A DNA stretch of 64,000 bases from Cellulomonas sp. (GTDB lineage Bacteria; Actinomycetota; Actinomycetes; Actinomycetales; Cellulomonadaceae): NCBI RefSeq assembly GCF_017744555.1, contig NZ_JAGIBD010000018.1, positions 1-64,000 of the forward strand. Reading direction: 5' to 3'. The stretch's first letter is position 1, and the number at the start of each line of letters is the position of its first letter. A program made the position numbers and the translations under genes. Of this stretch, positions 42,273 to 50,314 are shown piece by piece. The notes under the pieces were generated by a model. The model searched no databases, was not told where the DNA came from, and saw only the letters and a list, made by a program, of their open reading frames with translations.

Positions 42273-43823
42273 TCAGGCCGGGACGAGGAGGCCGTCGCGC
42301 ACGAGCCCGCGCAGCGACGGCAGCACGTCCGCCGCGACCGCGTCGGCGCCGACGTCGAGCAGCGCGCCGAGCGCGGAGACGATCTGCCCGACGGTGAGGT
42401 CGCCGTCGCACGCCCCCACGAGGCCCGCGAGCGCCGTCCCGGCCTGCACGGCCCGGCCGAACCCGCCGCCCTGCCGCAGGAGCACGACCTGCGGGTCGAC
42501 CGCACCGGGCGACAGGTACCGCTCCTCGGTGACGTCGCCCGCGACGAGCAGCCGGGCGGCCAGGAGCGCGTCGTCGTCGCGCGACTGCGCCCAGTCGTGC
42601 GCCGCGAGGCTGTCCGCGACGGCGGGCCCGAGCGGCTGCCGGACGGTGCCGGTGACCTCCTCCAGCCGGCGCAGCGTCGGGGCCCCGGCCACGGGCCGGC
42701 GCAGCGTGACGATGCCGAACCCGATCGCCTCGACGTCGCGCGACGCGAAGTCGTCGAGCCACGCGCCGTACCGGGCCGCCCACGCGTCGCGGTCCCGTTC
42801 GGGCGTCGTGCCGCCGTCGCGGATCCACGTCTCGGCGTACTGCGCCGGGTCCTGCAGCTCGCGCTGCACCACCCACCCGTCGAGCCCGCTGGCGTCGACC
42901 CAGGCGCCGACGCGCTCGTGCCAGTCCTCGCCGCGCCGGACCTCCCAGTTGCCGAGGAGCTGCGCCACGCCGCCGGGTTCGAGCACCGCGCCCACGCCCT
43001 CGACGAGCTCGCGCACGATCGCGTCCCCCGCCCGGCCGCCGTCGCGGTACTCGTACTCGGGGACACCGGGGACGCGCGGGGTGATGACGAACGGCGGGTT
43101 GCTCACGACGAGGTCGAACCGCTGCCCCGCGACGGGCTCGAGCATCGACCCGTCCCGCAGCGCGAGGCGATCCTCACGCAGGCCCGCGAGCGCCGCGTTG
43201 AACCGGGCGAACGCGAGCGCGCGCGCCGAGATGTCGGTGCCGACCACGTGGGCGACGTGCCGGGACGCGTGCAGCGCCTGGATGCCGCAGCCGGTGCCGA
43301 GGTCGAGTGCCCAGCGGCGCTCGTCGCGGACCGTGACCTGCGCGAGGGTCGTCGACGCGCCGCCGACGCCGAGCACGTGGTCGGTCCGCAGCGCACGGCC
43401 GGTCGCGAGCTCGCCGAGGTCGGACGCGATCCACCAGTCGACCTCGCCGTGCCCGTCGACCGCGACGTACGGGCGCAGGTCGACACGGGCGCGCACCTCG
43501 TCGTGGGGACCCGTGCCGGCCGCCGCCACGAGGCCGAGCGCCTCGGCCCCGGCGACACCGAGCCGCGGCAGCGCGGTCCCGAGCAGCCGACGCGGCACGG
43601 GCTCGCCGAGCAGGAACAGCCGGGAGAGGACCGGCACCGGCTCGGTGCGGCCGGCTGTCGCCCGACGGGCGGGGACAGGCTCCTCGCGGTGCAGCGCGTC
43701 GGCGGCGACCGGGCCGAGCACGTCCTCGACGCCGACCACCGAGTAGCCGGCCTCAGTGAGGTCGGCGCGCAGGTCGTCGAGGCGGCCGGGGTCGGTCACG
43801 GGCACGTCGGGGGTGGGCGTCAC
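42273..43823 (-). CDS. Class I SAM-dependent methyltransferase of the MTS type
   Basis: 516-residue protein: an N-terminal unknown helical domain (about 1-140), a methyltransferase-small domain with the SAM loop ALDLGTGCGIQALHASRHVA near residue 168 and catalytic LVVSNPPFVITPR near 238, and a C-terminal domain from about 350 to the end. The NPPF motif implies N-methylation of an amide or base, as in PrmC, PrmB or RsmC. Actinobacteria-specific three-domain proteins of this type have no proven target. The GTG 43823 overlaps the EEP gene stop (GTGA). Confidence 0.85.
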   Translation of the reverse strand: MTPTPDVPVTDPGRLDDLRADLTEAGYSVVGVEDVLGPVAADALHREEPVPARRATAGRTEPVPVLSRLFLLGEPVPRRLLGTALPRLGVAGAEALGLVAAAGTGPHDEVRARVDLRPYVAVDGHGEVDWWIASDLGELATGRALRTDHVLGVGGASTTLAQVTVRDERRWALDLGTGCGIQALHASRHVAHVVGTDISARALAFARFNAALAGLREDRLALRDGSMLEPVAGQRFDLVVSNPPFVITPRVPGVPEYEYRDGGRAGDAIVRELVEGVGAVLEPGGVAQLLGNWEVRRGEDWHERVGAWVDASGLDGWVVQRELQDPAQYAETWIRDGGTTPERDRDAWAARYGAWLDDFASRDVEAIGFGIVTLRRPVAGAPTLRRLEEVTGTVRQPLGPAVADSLAAHDWAQSRDDDALLAARLLVAGDVTEERYLSPGAVDPQVVLLRQGGGFGRAVQAGTALAGLVGACDGDLTVGQIVSALGALLDVGADAVAADVLPSLRGLVRDGLLVPA

Positions 43824-44533
43824 CCGGCCATTGTCCCGGACCCGCGCGCAGCCGACCCGCCGCTGAGCAGCAGGTCGACGACGACCGGGCGGTGGTCGCT
43901 GCCGCGGCGGACCGCGTCGCCGTCGGGGACCAGCACGTTCTCCACGGCGAGGTCGGCGGACACGAGCACCGCGTCGATCCGCTTGCGCGGCGTCGCCGCC
44001 GGGAAGGTCGGGTCGCCGTCGGGCGCGACGTCCGTGAGCACCTGCCCGAGCCGCAGCCACGCCGGGCCACCGGGCAGCTCGTTGAGGTCGCCGAGCAGCA
44101 CGGTCGGCGGTCCGGACGCCGCCGGCTCCGGCACCGTCGCGACGACGACGCGTTCCAGGTGCTCCGCCCGTTCGACGCGGTGCAGGCTCAGGTGCACGAC
44201 CACCACCCGGACCCCGTCGACGGAGGCGACGCTCACCCCGCGGCGGGTCGTGCCCGTGCGCCACGGCAGGCGCATCGGCCGAGCCTCGGCGACCGTGTGC
44301 CCGGGGGCCACGAGCAGCGCGGTCGTGCGCGCACCGCGACCGTTCACCACGGCGACGAGGTCTGTCGCGGCGGCGAACCGGCGCAGCCGCCACCGTCCCG
44401 CGAGGCCACGCGGCGGCTCCTGCAGCGCGAGCACGTCCGGGCGCTGCGCCCGCACGACCTCGGCGGCGGCGAACCGGTCGAGCTTGAGGCCCTTGACGTT
44501 GTAGGTCATGAGCCGCAGCCGTCCGTCCGTCAC
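43820..44533 (-). CDS. Endonuclease/exonuclease/phosphatase-fold protein
   Basis: 237-residue EEP-superfamily hydrolase. Motifs: MTYNVKGLK near residue 9 (metal-binding Asn), VLALQEPP near 34 (Glu ligand), VVVVHLSLHRVERAEHL near 110, VLLGDLNELPGG near 144 (catalytic Asp and Asn), and GSDHRPVVVDLLL near 217 (general-base Asp-His). It has no signal peptide. The substrate may be nucleic acid or a phosphoester metabolite. GTG at 44533; coupled to the downstream methyltransferase. Confidence 0.88.
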   Translation of the reverse strand: MTDGRLRLMTYNVKGLKLDRFAAAEVVRAQRPDVLALQEPPRGLAGRWRLRRFAAATDLVAVVNGRGARTTALLVAPGHTVAEARPMRLPWRTGTTRRGVSVASVDGVRVVVVHLSLHRVERAEHLERVVVATVPEPAASGPPTVLLGDLNELPGGPAWLRLGQVLTDVAPDGDPTFPAATPRKRIDAVLVSADLAVENVLVPDGDAVRRGSDHRPVVVDLLLSGGSAARGSGTMAG

Positions 44534-44572
44534 TCGGTCATCTTCGCCCGTGTGCGGAGGCGCCGCGCGGCG

Positions 44573-45235
44573 TCAGCCCCCCAGCCACCCCGCGGCGGAC
44601 CGCAGCAGAGCCCGGTGCGAGGGCGACGCGTACGAGCGCAGGTCGTGGCCGAGCGCCGAGTAGACGACCCGGGTGCGCCCCTCGACGGCCCACACGACCG
44701 GGTGCGGGGTGCCCTCGTGGTCGGCGACGGCCAGCACGTGCACCGGCCCCGACACCTGCAGGTCGAGGTACCGCTCGTCGACCGCGCCGATCGCGTCCGG
44801 GAGCCCCGCCGTCACCGGGTGGGCGTCGTCGACCACCCGGAACCGGGCGTCGCCGAGCGGCGGGTGCCACGACGCGCCCTCGACCCACCGGCCGCCGAGC
44901 GTCGCCGCCCAGCGGGGGTCGTCCTCGAACGTCATGGCCGCCTGGTGGACCGCCAGCACGGGGACGCCGCCGTCCGTCAGCGCCGCCCGGCGGTCGTGGA
45001 ACGGCTGCCACGCCTCGTCGTCGCCGTCGAACGCCGGGTCCACCCGGCCGCTGCCCGCGTTGACGACGAGCAGGTCGGGCGAGGCGTCGTCGAGCGCGTG
45101 CGGGAACGTGCTGCGCAGCTGCGCCGTCCACCCGGCGTCCTCGAGCAGGGACACGAGCGCGTGCGACGTGGCCGCGTGGTCGTGCCACGGGTCCTCGTAC
45201 CGTCCCCTGCCCACCAGCACCAGCGCGTGCGGCAC
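44573..45235 (-). CDS. ThuA-like domain protein
   Basis: 220-residue protein of the ThuA (trehalose-utilisation/glutamine amidotransferase-like) family. It starts HALVLVGRGRYEDPWHDHAA, has LLVVNAGSGR near residue 54, VLAVHQAAMTFEDDPRWAA near 93, HPVTAGLP near 138 and VVYSALGHDLRSYASPSHRA near 189, where the terminal GHD and tyrosine region matches ThuA. Family members act in sugar catabolism but the chemistry is unclear. GTG start at 45235. Stands alone between hppA and the EEP gene on the same strand. Confidence 0.82.
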   Translation of the reverse strand: MPHALVLVGRGRYEDPWHDHAATSHALVSLLEDAGWTAQLRSTFPHALDDASPDLLVVNAGSGRVDPAFDGDDEAWQPFHDRRAALTDGGVPVLAVHQAAMTFEDDPRWAATLGGRWVEGASWHPPLGDARFRVVDDAHPVTAGLPDAIGAVDERYLDLQVSGPVHVLAVADHEGTPHPVVWAVEGRTRVVYSALGHDLRSYASPSHRALLRSAAGWLGG

Positions 45236-45335
45236 GATGCCTCCTCTGCTCGACCCGTCCTGCTCGACCTGTCCTGCGCGACCCGCCTGGCAGCAGTGTG
45301 CCCGGACCCACCCGGGGTGCGGGCCGCGCAGACGA

Positions 45336-45369
45336 GCGCCCCTCGCCCGGAGGTCCGGACGAAGGGCGC
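45336..45369 (-). terminator. hppA terminator hairpin
   Basis: The segment folds as a stem of about 16 pairs with two mismatches: GCGCCCCTCG (45336-45345) with CGAAGGGCGC (45360-45369), continued by inner CCGGA/TCCGG. It starts 12 bases past the hppA stop on the minus strand. Confidence 0.65.
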
Positions 45370-45381
45370 CACGTCGGTGCG

Positions 45382-47751
45382 TCAGCGCGTGAGCGCCTCC
45401 GACTCGTCAGGCTCGTCGACCTCGTTCGCGACGGTCGTCGGCGCGGCCGAGCCCGCGCCGAGCGCCTTCGCGGCCTCCGCCTCGAGCCCGCCCTCGCGGT
45501 CCACGCGCGCCGCCCGCAGGCGGGACGCGATGACCGCGCCGAACGCGATGAGCGCCGCGGCCGTGGCGATCGCCAGGCGACCGGCCTGGCTCGCGCCGTC
45601 GCCGACGGAGATCGTGACGACCGCCGGGGCGATGAGCACCGCGACGAGGTTCATGACCTTGATGAGCGGGTTGATCGCCGGGCCGGCGGTGTCCTTGAAC
45701 GGGTCGCCGACGGTGTCGCCGATGACGGCCGCGTCGTGCGCCGGGGAGCCCTTGCCGCCGTAGTGGCCGTCCTCGACGATCTTCTTCGCGTTGTCCCACG
45801 TGCCGCCCGCGTTCGCGAGGAACACGGCCATGAGGACGCCCGCGCCGATGGCCCCGGCGAGGAAGCCCGCGAGCGGCCCGACGCCCAGGCCGAAGCCGAC
45901 GGCGATGGGGGCGAACGCGGCCAGCAGGCCGGGCGTGGCGAGCTCGCGCAGCGAGTCGCGCGTGCAGATGTCGACGACCTTGCCGTACTCGGGCCGGACC
46001 TCGCCCGTCATGATGCCCGGGAAGTCGCGGAACTGGCGCCGCACCTCGAACACGATGGCACCCGCCGCGCGGGTCACCGCGTCGATCGCCAGACCGGAGA
46101 ACAGGAACACCGTGGCGCCGCCGAGGATCACGCCGACGAGCGTGACCGGGCTGATGATGTCGTACGCCAGCATCGACTCGACGAGGTCGTTCGCCGGGCC
46201 GCCCGTGATGCTTGCCAGCGAGTTCTGGACCGCGTCCGCGTACGACCCGAACAGGGCGGTCGCCGCGAGCACGGCGGTCGCGATCGCGATGCCCTTGGTC
46301 ACGGCCTTGGTCGTGTTGCCCACGGCGTCGAGGTCCGTGAGGATCTGCGCCCCCTCGGGCGTGACGTCGCCGGACATCTCCGCGATGCCCTGCGCGTTGT
46401 CGCTGACCGGGCCGAACGTGTCCATCGCGACGATGACGCCGACGGTGGTGAGCAGGCCGCAGCCCGCGAGCGCGATGAGGAAGAGCGCGAGGGCCACGTT
46501 GCCGCCCGCGATGAGGAACACGCCGCAGATCGCCGCAGCGATGATGCCAGCGGTGTACACGGCCGACTCGAAGCCGACGCCGATGCCGGACAGCACGACC
46601 GTGGCGGCACCCGTGAGGGTCGTCTTGGCGACGTGCAGCGTCGGCTTGCTCGTCGTCCCCGTGAAGTAGCCCGTGACCCACAGGATCACGCCGGCGAGCA
46701 CGACGCCGATCGCGACCGCCGCGGACGCGATGAGCCGCGGGTCGCCCGCGTGCGTCTCGAGGCCGACCGTGCCGCCGGTCAGGTCCGCGAACGTCGACGG
46801 CAGGTACGCGAACGCGGCGACCGCAGCGAGCACCACGCCGACGAGGGCCGCGACGTAGAAGCCGCGGTTGATCGCGGTGAGCCCGCTCTCCGAGCCGCGC
46901 ACCCGCGTGATCGCGACGCCCAGCACGGCGACGAGCGCGCCGACCGCGGTGACGATGAGGGGGAACACGAGGCCCTGCTCGCCGAAGGCCGCCTTGCCGA
47001 GGATGAGCGCGGCGACCAGCGTCACCGCGTACGACTCGAACAGGTCGGCCGCCATGCCCGCACAGTCGCCGACGTTGTCACCCACGTTGTCCGCGATGGT
47101 CGCCGCGTTGCGCGGGTCGTCCTCGGGGATGTGCTTCTCGACCTTGCCGACGAGGTCGGCGCCCACGTCGGCCGCCTTGGTGAAGATGCCCCCGCCGACC
47201 CGCATGAACATCGCGAGCAGCGCCGCCCCGAACCCGAAGCCCTCGAGCACCGACGGCGCGTCGCCGCGGTAGATGAGGACGACGCTCGCGGCACCGACGA
47301 GGCCGAGGCCCACGACCGACATGCCGACGACGCCACCGGTCCGGAACGCGATCCGCGCACCCTCCGCGCGTCCGCCCTCCCGCGAGGCGGCAGCAGCGAC
47401 CCGGACGTTCGCCCGCGTCGCGAGCCACATGCCCAGGAAGCCGATCGACGCGGAGAACGCCGCGCCGACCAGGAAGAACAGCGAGCGGCCCAGCTTGATG
47501 CCGTTGTCACCAGGGAGCAGGAAGAGCAGGCCGCACACGACGACCGCGAAGATCGCCAGGGTCCGGAACTGCCGGCTCAGGTACGCGGACGCACCCTCCT
47601 GGACGGCGCGCGCGATCTCGCGCATGGACGCGGTGCCTTCGTCGGCGGCGAGCACCTGCCGGCGGAGCACGACCGCCACCAGCAAGGCCATCACTGCCAG
47701 GGCCGCGATGACACCGACGATCATGAGGCTCGTGGATCCGAGCTCGACCAT
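45382..47751 (-). CDS. hppA: HppA, K+-independent H+-translocating pyrophosphatase
   Basis: 789-residue, about 16-helix pump that uses pyrophosphate hydrolysis to export protons. The substrate motif KAADVGADLVGKVEKHIPED near residue 199 and the NVGDNVGDCAGMAADLFESY block near 221 are intact. The cation-type determinant near residue 478 reads GNTTKAVTKG; Lys at that position (Ala in potassium-dependent pumps) and the following Thr mark the K+-independent H+ class. ATG 47751 has a strong GGAGG site; an upstream in-frame ATG (nine codons earlier) lacks one. A CRP-like site is about 91-106 bases upstream. Confidence 0.96.
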   Translation of the reverse strand: MVELGSTSLMIVGVIAALAVMALLVAVVLRRQVLAADEGTASMREIARAVQEGASAYLSRQFRTLAIFAVVVCGLLFLLPGDNGIKLGRSLFFLVGAAFSASIGFLGMWLATRANVRVAAAASREGGRAEGARIAFRTGGVVGMSVVGLGLVGAASVVLIYRGDAPSVLEGFGFGAALLAMFMRVGGGIFTKAADVGADLVGKVEKHIPEDDPRNAATIADNVGDNVGDCAGMAADLFESYAVTLVAALILGKAAFGEQGLVFPLIVTAVGALVAVLGVAITRVRGSESGLTAINRGFYVAALVGVVLAAVAAFAYLPSTFADLTGGTVGLETHAGDPRLIASAAVAIGVVLAGVILWVTGYFTGTTSKPTLHVAKTTLTGAATVVLSGIGVGFESAVYTAGIIAAAICGVFLIAGGNVALALFLIALAGCGLLTTVGVIVAMDTFGPVSDNAQGIAEMSGDVTPEGAQILTDLDAVGNTTKAVTKGIAIATAVLAATALFGSYADAVQNSLASITGGPANDLVESMLAYDIISPVTLVGVILGGATVFLFSGLAIDAVTRAAGAIVFEVRRQFRDFPGIMTGEVRPEYGKVVDICTRDSLRELATPGLLAAFAPIAVGFGLGVGPLAGFLAGAIGAGVLMAVFLANAGGTWDNAKKIVEDGHYGGKGSPAHDAAVIGDTVGDPFKDTAGPAINPLIKVMNLVAVLIAPAVVTISVGDGASQAGRLAIATAAALIAFGAVIASRLRAARVDREGGLEAEAAKALGAGSAAPTTVANEVDEPDESEALTR

Positions 47752-47841
47752 GCATCCTCCTCGGACGATCGACACGGCCCCCCTGACCGCGTCTGTCCGC
47801 CGGCCCCGTTGCCGCCGGACCCGGGCAGTCTAACCAGGCGA

Positions 47842-47857
47842 TGTGACGTAGATCGCA
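47842..47857. promoter_or_regulatory. CRP/GlxR-like site between hppA and the first ECF sigma gene
   Basis: TGTGACGTAGATCGCA matches the CRP/GlxR consensus TGTGA-N2-TA-N2-TCACA at all but one position; it is also within a symmetric CGATGTG/CACATCG frame (47839-47862). It lies 91 bases upstream of hppA and 91 bases upstream of the ECF gene. Confidence 0.6.
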
Positions 47858-47883
47858 CATCGAGGTGTCCATCAAGATCACCC

Positions 47884-47909
47884 CCAACCATTCCGATGCC
47901 AGGGGCGTC
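47884..47909 (+). promoter_or_regulatory. ECF-type promoter of the first sigma cassette
   Basis: A minus-35-like CCAACCATTCC begins at 47884, and the minus-10-like CGTC is at 47906-47909, 22 bases after the start of the first. AAC...CGTC at this spacing is the usual ECF promoter shape. The same two elements at the same spacing are at 49714-49739 before the second cassette. The gene's GTG is 39 bases beyond CGTC. Confidence 0.7.
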
Positions 47910-47947
47910 AACACGGGTATGACAAGCACGCACGGCGGAGGTGGGCG

Positions 47948-48478
47948 GTGACCTGGGAGGACGACCTGGGTCGCCTCGTCACGGACCGCGGGTCCGCGCT
48001 GGTGGCGTACGCGCACCTGCTCACGGGTGATCTCCACAGCGCCCAGGACCTCGTCCAGGACGCGCTCGTCAACGCCTTCTCGCGACGACGCCCGCACACC
48101 GTCGACTCCACCGAGGCCTACGTGCGCCGCGTCATCCTCAACGCCTACCTCGACGTCTGGCGTCGCCGTCGCCGCCTCGACGCCGTCGCGCACCTGCTCG
48201 AGGTGCCCGCCGACGGACACGACCGCCACACCGAGGCAGCCGACCGTGCCGACGTCGCCGCCGCCCTGACCACGCTCTCGCCCCGCGAGCGCGCCTGCGT
48301 CGTGCTGCGGTTCTACGACGACCTCACGCTCCCCGAGATCGCCCACCGCCTCGGCGTCTCCGACGGCGCAGTCAAGCGCTACCTGTCCGACGCACGCCGC
48401 AAGCTCGAGCCGCTCCTCGGCCCGCAGCCCTCGCTGGCCGACCAGGACCTGCCGACCCTGAAGGGAGGCCGTCGATGA
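47948..48478 (+). CDS. ECF sigma factor, SigE family, copy 1
   Basis: 176-residue sigma-70 family protein with only regions 2 and 4. Region 2: LVAYAHLLTGDLHSAQDLVQ near residue 18 and AYVRRVILNAYLDVWRRRRR near 57; region 4: LSPRERACVVLRFYDDLTLP and EIAHRLGVSDGAVKRYLSDA near 108-150. This is the actinobacterial SigE-family type, often with a downstream membrane protein. GTG 47948 is preceded by GGCGGAGG. Its stop overlaps the membrane-protein gene (ATGA). Paralog of the gene at 49772. Target genes unknown, except probably its own promoter. Confidence 0.93.
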   Translation: MTWEDDLGRLVTDRGSALVAYAHLLTGDLHSAQDLVQDALVNAFSRRRPHTVDSTEAYVRRVILNAYLDVWRRRRRLDAVAHLLEVPADGHDRHTEAADRADVAAALTTLSPRERACVVLRFYDDLTLPEIAHRLGVSDGAVKRYLSDARRKLEPLLGPQPSLADQDLPTLKGGRR

Positions 48479-49713
48479 ACCCCGACCTCAGCGAGGCCCT
48501 GCAGGACCTGGCGGCCCGCACCGAGGCCGTCCACCGGGCGGCCGGTGGCCTCGACCTGCCCGCGGTGGCCGCGCGCACGCGCCACCGACGCCGGGTACGG
48601 ACCGCGGTCCTCTCGGCCGGCTCGGCGGCCGCCGTCGTGCTGCTCGCCGTCGGCGCAGCGTATGCCGCGGGTCCGCACACCCGGACACCCGCCCCCGCCG
48701 ACCCACCCACCACATCGGGCGCAGCACCCGGCACGTGCGGCTCACGCCTCGACGCCCTGCCGGTGTCCGACGAGGGCGCGCCGGTCGGGCTCACGTGGTC
48801 CGAGGGCACCTCGGACGGGCTGGTCGTGTCCGGCGGGCCCGCCGGGGGGACGACGTCACCCGACGCGACGCTGGGCCGGGTGGCCGACCGAACCATCACC
48901 GCGCACGTCACCACCGAGCTCTCCCCGGCCGACCTCGTCGCGGGCTCGGAGCAGGACCGGTCGGGCCTGCAGCACCTGCTCGCGGGCTACGAGTCGCAGC
49001 TGGCCGCCGATGACCTCCCGGACGACGCGCGCGCGCTCGTCGAACCGCTGGTCGAGGAACTGCGGGCGCAGACTGCCGTGCTCGACGGCCCGGGCACGAC
49101 CGCGCCCGCCTCGCCGGGCCTCGACCTGTGGCTGGTCGTCGTGCGCGACGGCATGGTCGTCGCGACGCCCGACATCGTCGACCCGGGCGTCCAGTCGTGG
49201 GTGACCGGGCCGTCCCGGGTCGTCGGCCTGCGCACCCTGAGCGCCCACCTGGTCAGCTGCTCCGCCCCGGCCGAGGAGCTCGCCGCCGGCGACTACGACG
49301 TCCGCGTGCTCTTTCTCGACCCCACGACGCACGAGCGCACGGTCAGCGCACCGTGGTCGGTCCAGCTCCTCCCGCAGCAGCACCCCCTCACGGACCTGCC
49401 GTCCGGGTTCCCCCAGGACGTCGCCCTGGTCGGCGACCGCCTCGTAGCAGCGCAGCCGACGGGCGCAGGGGGCTGGACGGCCGAGGTCGAGGCCGACGGC
49501 GACGACGCGGTCGAGGCCGCGGCGCGGCGGCTGGCCATCCCGGTCGGCATCCCGCAGACGACGCCCGAGTACTCCGTCGCCGTCTCGTCGTTCCGGGAGC
49601 ACGCCGAGGGCCGGCGCGGTCGCTGGGACGTCGACGTCACCGCGTCGCGCACGACCGCGGGCAAGGAGTCCGTCGTCTACACGTTCGTCCCGGCCGTCGT
49701 GACGGTCCCCTGA
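48475..49713 (+). CDS. Single-pass membrane protein, putative anti-sigma factor 1
   Basis: 412-residue protein translationally coupled to ECF copy 1 (ATGA). Cytoplasmic head of about 40 residues (MNPDLSEALQDLAARTEAVH), RHRRRVR stop-transfer, hydrophobic helix AVLSAGSAAAVVLLAVGAAY near 43-62, and an exported domain of about 345 residues. No zinc-binding HXXXCXXC motif of ZAS anti-sigma factors is visible. The outer domain contains GTCGSRLDALP near residue 81 and HLVSCSAPAEE near 258, cysteines that are conserved in the second cassette. Position and topology suggest a sigma-controlling sensor, but this is not shown. Confidence 0.82.
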   Translation: MNPDLSEALQDLAARTEAVHRAAGGLDLPAVAARTRHRRRVRTAVLSAGSAAAVVLLAVGAAYAAGPHTRTPAPADPPTTSGAAPGTCGSRLDALPVSDEGAPVGLTWSEGTSDGLVVSGGPAGGTTSPDATLGRVADRTITAHVTTELSPADLVAGSEQDRSGLQHLLAGYESQLAADDLPDDARALVEPLVEELRAQTAVLDGPGTTAPASPGLDLWLVVVRDGMVVATPDIVDPGVQSWVTGPSRVVGLRTLSAHLVSCSAPAEELAAGDYDVRVLFLDPTTHERTVSAPWSVQLLPQQHPLTDLPSGFPQDVALVGDRLVAAQPTGAGGWTAEVEADGDDAVEAAARRLAIPVGIPQTTPEYSVAVSSFREHAEGRRGRWDVDVTASRTTAGKESVVYTFVPAVVTVP

Positions 49714-49739
49714 CCAACGATTCCCACCTTCCGGTCGTC
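49714..49739 (+). promoter_or_regulatory. ECF-type promoter of the second sigma cassette
   Basis: CCAACGATTCC at 49714 and CGTC at 49736-49739, identical spacing to the first cassette's promoter (22 bases start to start). It begins one base after the stop of the upstream membrane-protein gene, so it gives the second cassette its own transcript. The sequences around the two elements are unrelated. Confidence 0.7.
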
Positions 49740-49771
49740 CTGGATCATGACGGCCACGACAGGGAGGTCCG

Positions 49772-50314
49772 ATGGCGGCCTGGGAACAGGTGCTCGACGA
49801 GCTGGTCCGCGTCCGCGGACGGGCGCTCGTGCGGTACGCCACGCTGCTGACCGGTGACGAGCGCGCCGGGGAGGACCTCGTGCAGGACGCTCTCGTGCGG
49901 TGCTTCAGCGCCGGACGGCCGCTGCGCGACACGGTCGCCGCGGAGGCGTACGTCCGCAAGGCGGTGCTCTCGACGTTCCTCGACGGGCACCGGCGGCGTG
50001 CGCGGTGGTCGGCCGTGCGGCACCTGTTCGCGCGGGACGACGACGTGCCCGGTCACGAGGCGACCAGCGGCGCACGCGTCGACGTGCGGGCGGCGCTGCT
50101 GACCCTGCGGCCGCGGCTGCGGGCGTGCGTGGTGCTCCGGTACTACGACGACCTCACGGTGCCGGAGATCGGCCGGCGGCTCGACGTCGCCGAGGGCACG
50201 GTCAAGCGGTACCTGGCCGACGCGACCGCGCAACTCGAGGCCCTGCTGGGCCCGCTGCCGGACACGGAGACGGTCGACATCGAGCTCGTGACGAACGGGA
50301 AGGAACGGTCATGA
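49772..50314 (+). CDS. ECF sigma factor, SigE family, copy 2
   Basis: 180-residue paralog of copy 1 with the same regions: LVRYATLLTGDERAGEDLVQ near residue 21, AYVRKAVLSTFLDGHRRRAR near 60, and LRPRLRACVVLRYYDDLTVP, EIGRRLDVAEGTVKRYLADA near 112-153. The region-4 recognition helices GVSDGAVKRYLSD and DVAEGTVKRYLAD are alike, consistent with promoters of almost the same minus-35 sequence. ATG 49772 is preceded by GGGAGG. Overlaps the following membrane-protein gene (ATGA). Confidence 0.93.
   Translation: MAAWEQVLDELVRVRGRALVRYATLLTGDERAGEDLVQDALVRCFSAGRPLRDTVAAEAYVRKAVLSTFLDGHRRRARWSAVRHLFARDDDVPGHEATSGARVDVRAALLTLRPRLRACVVLRYYDDLTVPEIGRRLDVAEGTVKRYLADATAQLEALLGPLPDTETVDIELVTNGKERS

Noticed and set aside
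45298-47922. 874-codon plus-strand frame antisense to hppA
   Set aside because: Product is an Arg/Asp/Glu-rich shadow; the minus strand encodes a complete pyrophosphatase.
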